Shown piece by piece: positions 19,125 through 27,399 of a DNA stretch of 64,000 nucleotides. The stretch spans positions 1-64,000 of the forward strand of contig NZ_JBHSTQ010000006.1 of NCBI RefSeq assembly GCF_042660205.1. The letters run 5' to 3'. Numbering within the stretch: the stretch's first letter is position 1; every line of letters begins with the position of its first letter. Under the pieces are notes generated by a model. It searched no databases. It was not told the DNA's origin and was given only the letters and a program-made list of their open reading frames with translations. This DNA is from Sporolactobacillus kofuensis (lineage in GTDB: Bacteria > Bacillota > Bacilli > Bacillales > Sporolactobacillaceae). Made by a program: the position numbers and the translations under genes.

Positions 19125-19176
19125 TCTTTTTTAGGGGATGTTTTTATTTCCTTCTTTCTAAAGCAAGGAGTTTGAT

Positions 19177-20529
19177 ATGATGCAGTCAACGAAGAAAATA
19201 CTTTCTGCACTGGACGTGAAGCCGTTCACGTTTAGCCCGCCTCTCTTTCTCTCCATTCTGCTTGTCGTGATTATTGCTATTGGAACACTGCTGCTAAAGT
19301 TGCCTATCTCAACGGTTCATCCTATTTCCTGGTTGGATGCGCTCTTTCTGTCAACATCTGCGTCAACAGTGACCGGATTGTCCCCATTCGAGACTGGAGA
19401 AACATTTACCTTTTTCGGACAAGTTGTTCTGATGCTGCTGATTCAGATCGGTGGTATTGGTGTGATGTCGTTCGCGGTGTTCTTCGTCATCTTGCTTGGC
19501 AAGAAGATTTCGATTCGACAGCGCCAGTTGATGCAGGAAGCATTAAATGTTCCGTCGATCGGCGGGGTGATCCGGCTGGTCAGTTGGATCCTCATTTTCT
19601 CCTTCGCGATTGAGTTGATTGGTGCGTTCTTCCTCGCTTTTCGGTTTGTGCCCGAGTTTGGCTGGGGGAAGGGCCTCTTTTATGGGTTATTCCATTCGAT
19701 TAGTGGGTTCAATCAGGCAGGGTTTTCACTTTTTCCCGGGAGTATGCACCACTATTTAGGTGATCCGATCGTCAACCTGACGATGGTGACGATGATTACG
19801 CTCGGTGGGATTGGTTTTACTGTGCTTGCTGAACTCCTATCGACACATCGCTTCCGTAAGCTCTCACTGCACACACAAGTGATGGTCGTCGGAACGCTTG
19901 TAATTAACGTTCTCGCTGTGCTGGCAATCTTTTTATTGGAATACCGTAACCCAAATTCACTAGGGCCGCTGAGCCTTGGTGATAAGTTCTGGGCAGCATT
20001 CTTCCAGGGCATCTCGCCGCGTACCGCTGGTTTGACCACGATTGATCCAGCCGGATTGAGTCAAGCCTCGTTGCTATTGACCATGCTGATGATGTTCATT
20101 GGTGCGGGCAGTACATCGACGAGCGGTGGAATCAAGCTGACCACATTCATGATTGTCATTGCGCAGGTATTTACCTTCTTGAAGGGGCGGCGTGAAGTGG
20201 TGATCAATAAGCGCGCGGTCAACCATCAAGTGATCGTACGAGCAGTATCGATTATTTCAATTTCAATCATCGTCATTCTGATCGCTTTGTTCTTGCTCTG
20301 CATTTCGGAAAACCAGCCTTTCGAGGTGATTCTATTTGAGGTCATTTCAGCGTTTGGTACCGCTGGTGAATCAATCGGTGCAACCGCCCATCTCACGCCC
20401 TTTGGCAAAGTTGTGATCATGGGCGTGATGTTCTTCGGTAAAGTTGGACCGCTGACTCTGGCCTTCTCCGTGACTAGGCGCTCACATGTAGATATCCGCT
20501 ATCCGGATGGAGAGATTTATACGGGTTAA
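19177..20529 (+). CDS. ktrB: KtrB-type potassium channel subunit (Trk/Ktr family)
   Basis: 450 residues, eight-helix Trk/HKT-type protein with four M1-P-M2 repeats; selectivity-filter-like segments STVTGLSP, SGFNQAGFS, SPRTAGL and SAFGTAGES each hold the conserved Gly. AAGGAG sits six bases before the ATG pair; start 19177. Takes up potassium, usually sodium-coupled, under control of the KtrA ring encoded just upstream. Followed by a strong terminator. Intact. Confidence 0.93.
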   Translation: MMQSTKKILSALDVKPFTFSPPLFLSILLVVIIAIGTLLLKLPISTVHPISWLDALFLSTSASTVTGLSPFETGETFTFFGQVVLMLLIQIGGIGVMSFAVFFVILLGKKISIRQRQLMQEALNVPSIGGVIRLVSWILIFSFAIELIGAFFLAFRFVPEFGWGKGLFYGLFHSISGFNQAGFSLFPGSMHHYLGDPIVNLTMVTMITLGGIGFTVLAELLSTHRFRKLSLHTQVMVVGTLVINVLAVLAIFLLEYRNPNSLGPLSLGDKFWAAFFQGISPRTAGLTTIDPAGLSQASLLLTMLMMFIGAGSTSTSGGIKLTTFMIVIAQVFTFLKGRREVVINKRAVNHQVIVRAVSIISISIIVILIALFLLCISENQPFEVILFEVISAFGTAGESIGATAHLTPFGKVVIMGVMFFGKVGPLTLAFSVTRRSHVDIRYPDGEIYTG

Positions 20530-20539
20530 TAAATAAGGG

Positions 20540-20577
20540 AAAAGCCACGCAACAGAGTTTAGGTTGCGTGGCTTTTG
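20540..20577 (+). terminator. Terminator of ktrAB
   Basis: A 14-bp stem (AAAAGCCACGCAAC with GTTGCGTGGCTTTT) with a nine-base loop, eleven bases behind the ktrB stop. Flanking A and T runs make it likely to work for both strands. Confidence 0.9.
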
Positions 20578-20629
20578 GGTTGTGGTCAGGATAGGATGAA
20601 TGTGAAATGTGGGTTCTGATGTAGATTTG

Positions 20630-21112
20630 TTAAGCTCTTAAAATATCTAAATACTCCAGAATTTCTTTTAACTCATTGGTATAATCAACAATAATTGTCT
20701 TATCCTCTTTTACCCAAAACTGAACAAATCCAAGTTTATTTAATGATTGATTTACTCTACCAATTCTATCTCTAATTCGTTTAAGATCTGGATTAGCCAT
20801 AACAAAAATGACATTCTGTTTCTGCGTATTTGCTAATTCCATTAATTTAAGAATTTGCTGACCTGTATGAACCTTAATTTGCCCAGAATCAAAAACCAGA
20901 TCATCATCACTTGAATTTTTCTTTGATCCTTTAGACTCCACCCAAATACTCCAGCCGAGCTTTTCGGCTGTGACATCAGTTCCATGTTCCTTTCCAGATA
21001 AATAATTTACGCAATTAAATCCTCTATCTATTAAAAATTCTGCTACAGCCTCATTTACACTGTCCTCGTCCATGACAAATGAATCTCTTTGTTTCGAATT
21101 ATTAATCGGCAT
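20630..21112 (-). CDS. Small PD-(D/E)XK-like (Mrr/endonuclease-fold) protein, function unknown
   Basis: 160 residues. GTDVTAEKLGWSIWVESKG gives a D-x13-E-x-K pattern typical of the PD-(D/E)XK nuclease fold, following an N-terminal helix (VNEAVAEFLIDRGF) and a G-K-E-H-G-T-D strand-turn as in Mrr-like proteins. The ATG at 21112 has only a distant GGAG; the frame continues upstream for 29 protein-like codons to a stop, with no ATG, GTG or TTG, so the original 5' end may have been lost in a rearrangement. It is not next to a methylase. The first copy of a 294-bp tandem duplication begins in its codon 15. Could be a solitary restriction-like enzyme or a decayed gene. Confidence 0.6.
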   Translation of the reverse strand: MPINNSKQRDSFVMDEDSVNEAVAEFLIDRGFNCVNYLSGKEHGTDVTAEKLGWSIWVESKGSKKNSSDDDLVFDSGQIKVHTGQQILKLMELANTQKQNVIFVMANPDLKRIRDRIGRVNQSLNKLGFVQFWVKEDKTIIVDYTNELKEILEYLDILRA

Positions 21113-21239
21113 GTCGAAATATTCAACTCCATTTCCAATATCAGCATTAAAGGCTATTTCTGATTCTGACCACTTTGTTCCAGTAACAATAGAGAATCTT
21201 CGTCCTCAGATAAACAAGGTGGTTATTAAACATATTTAA

Positions 21240-21266
21240 AACTCCCGAAGTAATAATTTCGGGAGT
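21240..21266. terminator. Bidirectional hairpin, first duplicated copy
   Basis: Stem AACTCCCGAA with TTCGGGAGTT, eight-base loop; TTTTAAA follows on the minus strand and a T7 run follows four bases later on the plus strand. After the duplication this copy lies upstream of the nuclease-like gene and may separate it from YhgE transcription. Confidence 0.6.
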
Positions 21267-21533
21267 TCTCCTTTTTTTACATAGATGCCTATTGTTCTGT
21301 TATTTAATCCCCAGCCACAGTCACACTTCCGACTGCTCCTTCATGCTGGGAACGATCCATCGTCCATGACAAATGAATCTCTTTGTTTCGAATTATTAAT
21401 CGGCATGTCGAAATATTCAACTCCATTTCCAATATCAGCATTAAAGGCTATTTCTGATTCTGACCACTTTGTTCCAGTAACAATAGAGAATCTTCGTCCT
21501 CAGATAAACAAGGTGGTTATTAAACATATTTAA

Positions 21534-21560
21534 AACTCCCGAAGTAATAATTTCGGGAGT
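21534..21560 (-). terminator. Terminator of the Rrf2-YhgE operon (second duplicated copy)
   Basis: Same hairpin as at 21240-21266, 38 bp behind the YhgE stop on the minus strand. Confidence 0.7.
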
Positions 21561-21597
21561 TCTCCTTTTTTTACATAGATGCCTATTGTTCTGTTAT

Positions 21598-23973
21598 TTA
21601 ATCCCCAGCCACAGTCACACTTCCGACTGCTCCTTCATGCTGGGAACGATCCATCGCTCTTTTCTTGATTTCGAAGTAGCCGATGATCAGTGCATTGAAG
21701 AGGACGATCATGGCTACAAGCAGGGTTACTTCAAATGAGATGCTATTCCCAAGCGAGATCGTTGATCGTAATGCATCAATGACGTAGGTCATCGGCAAGT
21801 ACGGATGAATCGTCTCGAAGAATGCATTGGATAATTGGATCGGGTACGTACCTGCTGAACCGCCAAGCTGTAAGACGAGCAGGATCAGCATGAGGAACGT
21901 TCCGACTCGGTCAAGGAGCAAGGTGAACAAGGTGATCATGGCCATGAACGCGAGTGCGGTCAGAATTAGGACCATGAGTGTCTTGATTGGTGCGAGCGGC
22001 GTGAGCTTATTGACCGCGAGAATCAGAATGTACATGATGATCGATTGCAGGACGGCGATTGAGCTCATCACCGACATTTTACTTGCCCACCAAGATAGGC
22101 TGTTCTTCGGATATTTGCTTGGTTTGTAGCTCTCATAGAGCAAGTTCAGGACAAGCGCGCCGATGAACAGGCCGATCGCCATCATGTAAGGCGACATGCC
22201 GGTACCATTATTGGCAACCTTAGCCGTCTCAATTTGCTTGCCGTTTACCGGAGTGGCCATCATCCGATACGTGTTGGTATTCGGATGGATGCTCGTAATC
22301 TTGTTTCCACCATCTGCGAGTTTTGTTGCGAGTGTCTGGTTGCCGTCTGATAATTTCTTTAATCCGTCGGCGAGTTTTCCGGAACCGTCGGTCAGTTTCT
22401 GTGATCCTTGATGGATTTGGTTCGCACCGCTCTCAAGCTGATTTGAACCGTTAATTAGAGAAGAACCGTTTGTCGCTAATTGATGTGTTCCTGTCGTTAA
22501 CTGCTCGCTACCGCTGGCGAGTTGCGCGACTCCGGAGCCTAGAGAAGGCAATTGACCATTTAATTGGTTTAAGCCTGAATTCAGTGCATTAGCGCCGCTA
22601 TTCAACTTGTTATTCGATGCGGTTAATTGGTTTGCGCCTGATGATAGTTGCTGACTGGCACTCGCCAATTTCGAGACACCGTTTTCGAGTTGAGGAAGCT
22701 GTTGGTTTGCTGCTTGAACTTGTGTGCTCGTTTGGTGCAAGCCGTCATTCAATTGCTGAGAGCCTGCCTGCATTTTCGAAACGGCGGTTGCGACTTGGCC
22801 GTTCTGCTGCTGGAGTGTCTGCAGGTTAGCGCCCAACTTTGTGGCTGCTGATGCTAGGGCTGCCTTGGCCGCCGGATCACTGACTTGACCAATTGCCGTC
22901 TGAAGTGCCATCATATTGCTTTGCAGCTCTTGGACTTGTTGCGCACTCTCTTTACTATTCATTTGATTGTTTAATTGCGTTAGGCCGGTATTCAACTGAT
23001 CGCTGCCATTCGTCAGCTGTTGAATTCCGTTACCCAATTTTTGAGAATTAGAGACAACACTAGGTATCTGTCCATTCAATTGTTGCAAGCCATTGTTCAA
23101 TGCGGTTGCGCCGCTGCCTAGCTGTGCAACACCGCCAGTATAAGTCGATAAGCCGGAGCTTAGTTGTTTGGAGCCGTCACTCAGTTTGCCTACACCGGAT
23201 TGAAGCGGTGCAACATTCTTTGCGAGCGACTGGATGCCGCTGTTCAGCTTCGTCGCACCTTGATCGACTTGGTGTGCGCCGCTGACATATTTACGGATTC
23301 CTTGGCTCATCGTATGCACACCGTTCGAGAAGGTCAACGAACTGTCCGTCAATTTTTTCAGGTTATCGGTAATCGTTTTATTGCCTTTTGCGACTTGATT
23401 TGTGCCTGTAACGAGCTTGTGATTGCCCTTTGCTGCTTGATTCATGCCCTTGCCCGCATCGCCTAGTTTGTCGAACACGGTCTTCGCATAGATCCGCGTT
23501 ACGTCAGCGGATACCGTATCTTTCAGCTTGGACGCTGCTGTTGCTGAGAATTTCTCACCAATGAAGCTGTGCCCGGCGCTTGTTCTATAGACGAGCTGCA
23601 TTTTCTTGGGTTGTTTATCAAGCAGTGTCGTTGCATTCTTTGAGAAATTCCTCGGAATCGTCACGATCATGTAGTAATCACCGTTCGTTAAGCCTTTTTC
23701 CGCTGTGGCTTGACTCACAAAGTGAAAATCGAGTGCATCGGATTTCTTCATGCCCTTGACCATTTCATTGCCAATTGCCAATGTCTTTCCCGAGTACTTT
23801 ACACGCTGATCTTGATTCACCACGGCAACGGGCAATTTATCCATTTTGCCATAGGCGTCCCAAAGAGACGATAGGAAGATCAGACCGTACAGTGTCGGAA
23901 TCACCATAATCCCACAAAGGATCACAAGGAGCTTCTTATTTTTAAAAATATTTTTCCATTCATTTCTAATCAT
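21598..23973 (-). CDS. YhgE/Pip domain membrane protein
   Basis: 791 residues: one N-terminal membrane helix (about 15-35), a conserved outside segment (PVAVVNQDQ, the YhgE/Pip signature), a long central part (about 170-570) made of short repeats of the G-x2-Q-L-x2-G type with strong coiled-coil potential, and five to six C-terminal helices resembling ABC-2 permeases. Pip proteins are phage receptors in lactic acid bacteria, and relatives (EsaA) belong to type VII secretion, but no ESX genes are seen here. It follows the Rrf2 gene by 24 bp in one operon, so it is probably controlled by it. Confidence 0.9.
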   Translation of the reverse strand: MIRNEWKNIFKNKKLLVILCGIMVIPTLYGLIFLSSLWDAYGKMDKLPVAVVNQDQRVKYSGKTLAIGNEMVKGMKKSDALDFHFVSQATAEKGLTNGDYYMIVTIPRNFSKNATTLLDKQPKKMQLVYRTSAGHSFIGEKFSATAASKLKDTVSADVTRIYAKTVFDKLGDAGKGMNQAAKGNHKLVTGTNQVAKGNKTITDNLKKLTDSSLTFSNGVHTMSQGIRKYVSGAHQVDQGATKLNSGIQSLAKNVAPLQSGVGKLSDGSKQLSSGLSTYTGGVAQLGSGATALNNGLQQLNGQIPSVVSNSQKLGNGIQQLTNGSDQLNTGLTQLNNQMNSKESAQQVQELQSNMMALQTAIGQVSDPAAKAALASAATKLGANLQTLQQQNGQVATAVSKMQAGSQQLNDGLHQTSTQVQAANQQLPQLENGVSKLASASQQLSSGANQLTASNNKLNSGANALNSGLNQLNGQLPSLGSGVAQLASGSEQLTTGTHQLATNGSSLINGSNQLESGANQIHQGSQKLTDGSGKLADGLKKLSDGNQTLATKLADGGNKITSIHPNTNTYRMMATPVNGKQIETAKVANNGTGMSPYMMAIGLFIGALVLNLLYESYKPSKYPKNSLSWWASKMSVMSSIAVLQSIIMYILILAVNKLTPLAPIKTLMVLILTALAFMAMITLFTLLLDRVGTFLMLILLVLQLGGSAGTYPIQLSNAFFETIHPYLPMTYVIDALRSTISLGNSISFEVTLLVAMIVLFNALIIGYFEIKKRAMDRSQHEGAVGSVTVAGD

Positions 23974-23997
23974 GTTTCTGCCTTTTCCTTTCTAGAG

Positions 23998-24474
23998 TTA
24001 TTGCCCGAGCTCACTCATGATGTTTTTCCAGTCGAACATTTTCTTCTCATAATCATGACTGGTCAGCACATCGGTTAACGAGAACTGGTTCAGTTTATCC
24101 TTAAAGAGCCGCTCTGCTTCATAAAAGATATTCAACACTTCATTTTCTTTCGTGATCACTGAATCATTCGCGAAAAAAACATGTTCTGCCAAATGGAGCG
24201 GTTGGATCGCGCTTTGCTTTCCCTCAATTGCCTCGAAAATATCCAGCATCGTTATTTCTGATGGTGACTTTGCCAGTGAAAATCCGCCTTCCTTACTTGC
24301 CGAGGACTCTACTAATCCCGCAACAACCAGTCTGCGGACAATTTTCTTCAGAAAAGAATCAGAGACTTTTAGACGTTCGCTTAATACGAAGCTTTTGATC
24401 GGATCTTGATTCACCTGCGTTGCGAGCATCGCCAAGATACAAATCGCCTGTTCGACCCCACTTTTCATTTTCAT
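23998..24474 (-). CDS. Rrf2-family transcriptional regulator
   Basis: 158 residues from ATG 24474 (AGGAGG nine bases upstream; the frame is open to 24657 but the extra part crosses the promoter). Winged-helix domain with VEQAICILAMLA, SERLKVSDSFLKKIVRRLVVAGLVESSASKEGGFSLA, the Rrf2 recognition helix and wing. It has no cysteine in the usual iron-sulfur loop, so it is more like CymR or a non-metal member. Heads the operon with YhgE; the 17-bp repeats over its promoter suggest autoregulation. Confidence 0.88.
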   Translation of the reverse strand: MKMKSGVEQAICILAMLATQVNQDPIKSFVLSERLKVSDSFLKKIVRRLVVAGLVESSASKEGGFSLAKSPSEITMLDIFEAIEGKQSAIQPLHLAEHVFFANDSVITKENEVLNIFYEAERLFKDKLNQFSLTDVLTSHDYEKKMFDWKNIMSELGQ

Positions 24475-24505
24475 TGCTGTCGCCTCCTGTCCGTGGATTA
24501 AACTG

Positions 24506-24556
24506 TCTATAGATATAATAAATCCATGGATATAATTTGTCCATAGATATATTTTA
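24506..24556 (-). promoter_or_regulatory. Promoter overlapped by three tandem 17-bp repeats (Rrf2 operator candidate)
   Basis: Units at 24506-24522, 24523-24539 and 24540-24556 follow the pattern TC(T/C)AT(A/G)GATATAATwww. On the minus strand they supply -35 TGGACA and, 17 bp later, -10 TATTAT, so a repressor bound here would block RNA polymerase. Placed 32 bp before the Rrf2 start. Confidence 0.65.
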
Positions 24557-24594
24557 TCTGCGGGTAAAAATTTTATCTTTATTTTTAGATTGTG

Positions 24595-24646
24595 AAAAAA
24601 AGAGCAACAGCTTCGCGTGGTGGACACGAGAACTGGTGCTCTTTTT
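24595..24646 (-). terminator. Terminator behind the allantoinase-like gene
   Basis: Stem AAAAAGAGCAACAG with CTGGTGCTCTTTTT (one mismatch), long loop, T run on either side; 17 bp behind the gene stop. Confidence 0.75.
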
Positions 24647-24662
24647 GTGTGATTCAATGCAT

Positions 24663-26060
24663 TTAGCGGCTAGCCGGTTTGACGAGTTGTCCGGATGGCC
24701 CGTGGACGATCTCGCCGTTCTTCATCACGGTTTCCCCGCGTACGATCGTTTCCACCGGCACACCTTTAATTTTCCAGCCATCATAGGCTGTGACTTTACT
24801 TTTACTGTGAAGATCGGCCGCTTTGATCACTGTTTCTTTGTCCATATCGACAATCGTGATGTCGGCGTCGGTGCCAACGTCGAGCGAGCCTTTTTGCGGA
24901 AAGATGCCAAACCGTTTGGCAGGATTCTCGGCCATCAGTGCGGTCAGCTTTTGCAGAGTCAGCTTGCCTTCATTGACTGCATTCAGCATCAGTGGTGCTA
25001 TGGTTTCCGTACCCGGCATGCCGGCGGGAATTTTCCAGAGGCTGCCCGACTTTTCTTCCGGCGTGTGCGGGGCATGATCAGACGATACAATCGTGATCGT
25101 GCCGTCGTTAATCGCCTGCCACAGCGCTTGTTTGTCTTTTTCATATTTCACCGGTGGATAGATCTTCATCACTGGGCCAACCTTCGGATAATCCTCGTTG
25201 CTGAGGAACAAGTAATGCGGACAGGTCTCGGCGCTGACCGGTGCACCCTGGGCTTGAGCATGGCGAATCGCCTCGGCGCCTTCTGCGGTCGTCACGTGAA
25301 GCACATGCAGACGCGCGCCCGACGCCCTGGAAAATGAGGTCCCCATTTGGACGGTCACTTCTTCGGCAAGGTTCGGCCGGCCTTCAAGCAGTGCCTCGTA
25401 ATCGGTGCGGCCCGACTTTTTCACCTGTTCGGTCAATGTCTGAATCAGGCTGCTGTCCTCACCGTGGATGGCAAGCACATTGCCGGTCTTCGCGACGTTT
25501 TGGAAAATCTCGTAGACTTCGCCATCCGACAGCGGCGGCAGCACATCATCCATGCCAGGCTCATAATTGTAGGTCAGCTGAAATGTATTCTTGTTCACGG
25601 CATAGCCCCAGAAATACTTGAAGCCGATCACACCCGCCTCATGCAGTTCCGCAAGATTGGCGTTGTTCATCGGTCCGAGCGCAATCCCCCAGAGGCCGAA
25701 ATCGACATGTGCTTTCGGCGTCAAGTTCTTGACCTGCGCATGAAAGCTGGCTGCGTCACGCGTCGGCGGTGTTGTGTTCGGCATATCGAAAATTGTCGTA
25801 ATCCCGCCGGCAGCCGCCGCCTGAGTTGAGGTGAAAAAGTCTTCCTTGTATGTAGGCCCTGGATCACGTGAATGCACATGCACATCAATCAGTCCCGGCA
25901 ATACGTATTGACCGGTGGCATCGGTTTCTTTCTTTGCGGTGCCTTCAAGCGGTTGATCCGAGATCGCCGCGATTTTTCCATTTTTGATGTAAATAGTGGC
26001 TTTATAAAATTCGTTTGGTGTGACGATCGTTCCATTTTTGATGACGTAATCCCAATTCAT
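24663..26060 (-). CDS. Allantoinase-like cyclic amidohydrolase
   Basis: 465 residues with the binuclear-metal amidohydrolase motifs: HVHSRDPG (His61, His63), the Lys of GFKYFWGY (Lys148, expected to be carboxylated), His in AIHGED and LHVLHVTT, and the late Asp in SSDHAPHT. The GFKYF and overall pattern fit AllB (allantoin to allantoate) better than dihydroorotase or hydantoinase, but specificity within this family is hard to read. No other allantoin or ureide gene is near; it lies at the end of a block with chromate transporters, an MFS transporter and a gamma-glutamyltransferase, hinting at use of an imported cyclic amide or peptide-like nitrogen source. Confidence 0.82.
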   Translation of the reverse strand: MNWDYVIKNGTIVTPNEFYKATIYIKNGKIAAISDQPLEGTAKKETDATGQYVLPGLIDVHVHSRDPGPTYKEDFFTSTQAAAAGGITTIFDMPNTTPPTRDAASFHAQVKNLTPKAHVDFGLWGIALGPMNNANLAELHEAGVIGFKYFWGYAVNKNTFQLTYNYEPGMDDVLPPLSDGEVYEIFQNVAKTGNVLAIHGEDSSLIQTLTEQVKKSGRTDYEALLEGRPNLAEEVTVQMGTSFSRASGARLHVLHVTTAEGAEAIRHAQAQGAPVSAETCPHYLFLSNEDYPKVGPVMKIYPPVKYEKDKQALWQAINDGTITIVSSDHAPHTPEEKSGSLWKIPAGMPGTETIAPLMLNAVNEGKLTLQKLTALMAENPAKRFGIFPQKGSLDVGTDADITIVDMDKETVIKAADLHSKSKVTAYDGWKIKGVPVETIVRGETVMKNGEIVHGPSGQLVKPASR

Positions 26061-26177
26061 GTGTCCGCCTCCATCCGATTCACTTGCTAACTAAATTATA
26101 CGGGATTTCAGAGCCGATGCCAAAAGCTCGGACCAAGATGTACTTTGATTCGGAAAATCTCTTGAAACGGCAAAATG

Positions 26178-26203
26178 GAGTGAGACTCCATTCAGTCTCA
26201 CCC
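26178..26203 (-). terminator. Terminator overlapping the stop of the second chromate transporter gene
   Basis: Stem GGAGTGAGACT with AGTCTCACCCC across the TGA at 26198-26200. The T run is short (ATTTTG), so it may be partial. Confidence 0.55.
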
Positions 26204-26731
26204 CATGAATGCGGCGCCGATGATTAGCGCACCGGCAACGACAAAGGCCGGATGAACTTTCAGGCGCTGCATCAGCACGAAGCTTGCGGCACCGATTAGG
26301 ATCATCGGTAGCCAGCCGGATGCCTTGTTTGAGGCGGTGAAGAAGTTCCAGGCCATCACGCCAAGCATGACCACGATGATTGGACGAATCATTAGTGTCA
26401 ATCGTTTGACTTTCGGTGAATCCTTGAAGCGATACAGAATCTGCAGCAGTACGATCAATAGAATCAGCGACGGGGCGATCGTTGCGAACAACGCCACGAG
26501 TGATCCGGCTATGCCGCCGACTTGGTAGCCGATGTACCCAGCCATTTTTGTCGCGATCGGGCCTGGCAGTGCGTTACCGAGTGCGAGCACGTTACTGAAC
26601 TCGGTGACACTCATCCAATGGTAGTGGCCGACGACTTCATTCTCGATCAGCGGAATGGAGGCCGGGCCACCACCGTAACCGAGGATCCCAGGAATAAAGA
26701 ATGCGAGAAACATATGTACTAAAAGCGTCAT
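26198..26731 (-). CDS. chrA: Chromate transporter, short-chain CHR subunit
   Basis: 177 residues with the CHR domain start FFIPGILGYGGGPASIPLIE and the EFSNVLALGNALPGPIATKMAGYIGYQVGG block. Short-chain members are encoded in pairs and act as heterodimers exporting chromate or, in Bacillus (YwrA/YwrB), unknown anions. It overlaps the upstream partner by four bases (ATGA), so translation is coupled. Real substrate in this organism is not known. Confidence 0.9.
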   Translation of the reverse strand: MTLLVHMFLAFFIPGILGYGGGPASIPLIENEVVGHYHWMSVTEFSNVLALGNALPGPIATKMAGYIGYQVGGIAGSLVALFATIAPSLILLIVLLQILYRFKDSPKVKRLTLMIRPIIVVMLGVMAWNFFTASNKASGWLPMILIGAASFVLMQRLKVHPAFVVAGALIIGAAFMG

Positions 26732-27321
26732 GATTTCTCACCTTCCTTTGTTCTTTTTTTATCCGGCATGATTAGGACAAAGATCAAAACAAGTGCGATC
26801 AGAATTGGCGCTTGCACATTGAGTACTTCCATTAAAACAAAACTGAGCCCAACCAGGACCAAGCTGATTGCCCAGCCAAGTCCCTTTTTGGCACTGGATA
26901 GGAAGCGCCAGGTCAGCTGAGCCATCATCACGCCGACAACCGGCAGCACAGCCTGGGTCATGCCATGTACCCATCGCTGATTCTGAAATGCTGCGAGGAA
27001 GCCAAGCAGAATAATCAGTAAAACCACGGTGGGCAGAACGGTTGCTACCAATGCGATCAGTAGACCGGGTAACCCTCTAACTTTCCAGCCGATATAACCG
27101 GACAGCTTCGTATTAATCGGACCCGGCAGCGCATTGGCAATCGCCACAACGTCACCGAACTCCTCAATCGTCATCCATTGATATTTTTTAACAACCTCCG
27201 CCTCGATCAAAGGAATACCTGATGGTCCTCCGCCAAAGCTGAGGATACCGGAACGGAAAAAAGCCATGAAAATATCGAGATAGCGCGGTTTTTCTTTTTC
27301 TTGAGCGTGCATCAAATCCAA
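26728..27321 (-). CDS. chrA: Chromate transporter, short-chain CHR partner subunit
   Basis: 197 residues, homologous to the following gene: FFRSGILSFGGGPSGIPLIEAEVV and EFGDVVAIANALPGPINTKLSGYIGWKVRG. Six or so helices. The two differ enough to be an old duplicate pair as in YwrA/YwrB. A terminator stands between it and the MFS gene upstream, so the pair may have its own weak promoter or depend on read-through. The start follows a modest ribosome site. Confidence 0.9.
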   Translation of the reverse strand: MDLMHAQEKEKPRYLDIFMAFFRSGILSFGGGPSGIPLIEAEVVKKYQWMTIEEFGDVVAIANALPGPINTKLSGYIGWKVRGLPGLLIALVATVLPTVVLLIILLGFLAAFQNQRWVHGMTQAVLPVVGVMMAQLTWRFLSSAKKGLGWAISLVLVGLSFVLMEVLNVQAPILIALVLIFVLIMPDKKRTKEGEKS

Positions 27322-27343
27322 CCTTTCCGATGTTTTTCACGAA

Positions 27344-27370
27344 AAAAAGGGGCAAAAAACGCCCCTTTTT
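27344..27370 (-). terminator. Terminator between the MFS and chromate transporter genes
   Basis: Ten-bp stem AAAAAGGGGC with GCCCCTTTTT and a seven-base loop. Confidence 0.8.
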
Positions 27371-27399
27371 CAAAAGCATTTAGTTAATTGTATCATCAA

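Larger units (their letters stand above)
21066..21653. repeat. Exact 294-bp tandem duplication (21066-21359 and 21360-21653)
   Basis: Two head-to-tail copies appear identical by eye. Each holds the first codons of the nuclease-like gene, its upstream region, the bidirectional hairpin and the last 18 codons of the YhgE gene. The junction shows TCG microhomology (third partial copy 21654-21656). The gap between the two genes (21113-21597) therefore holds only duplicated material. Recent duplication or an assembly artefact. Confidence 0.93.

Noticed and set aside
24537..25829. Long plus-strand frames (up to 266 residues) over the allantoinase-like gene
   Set aside because: Antisense shadows of a GC-rich gene whose minus-strand product has all metal ligands.
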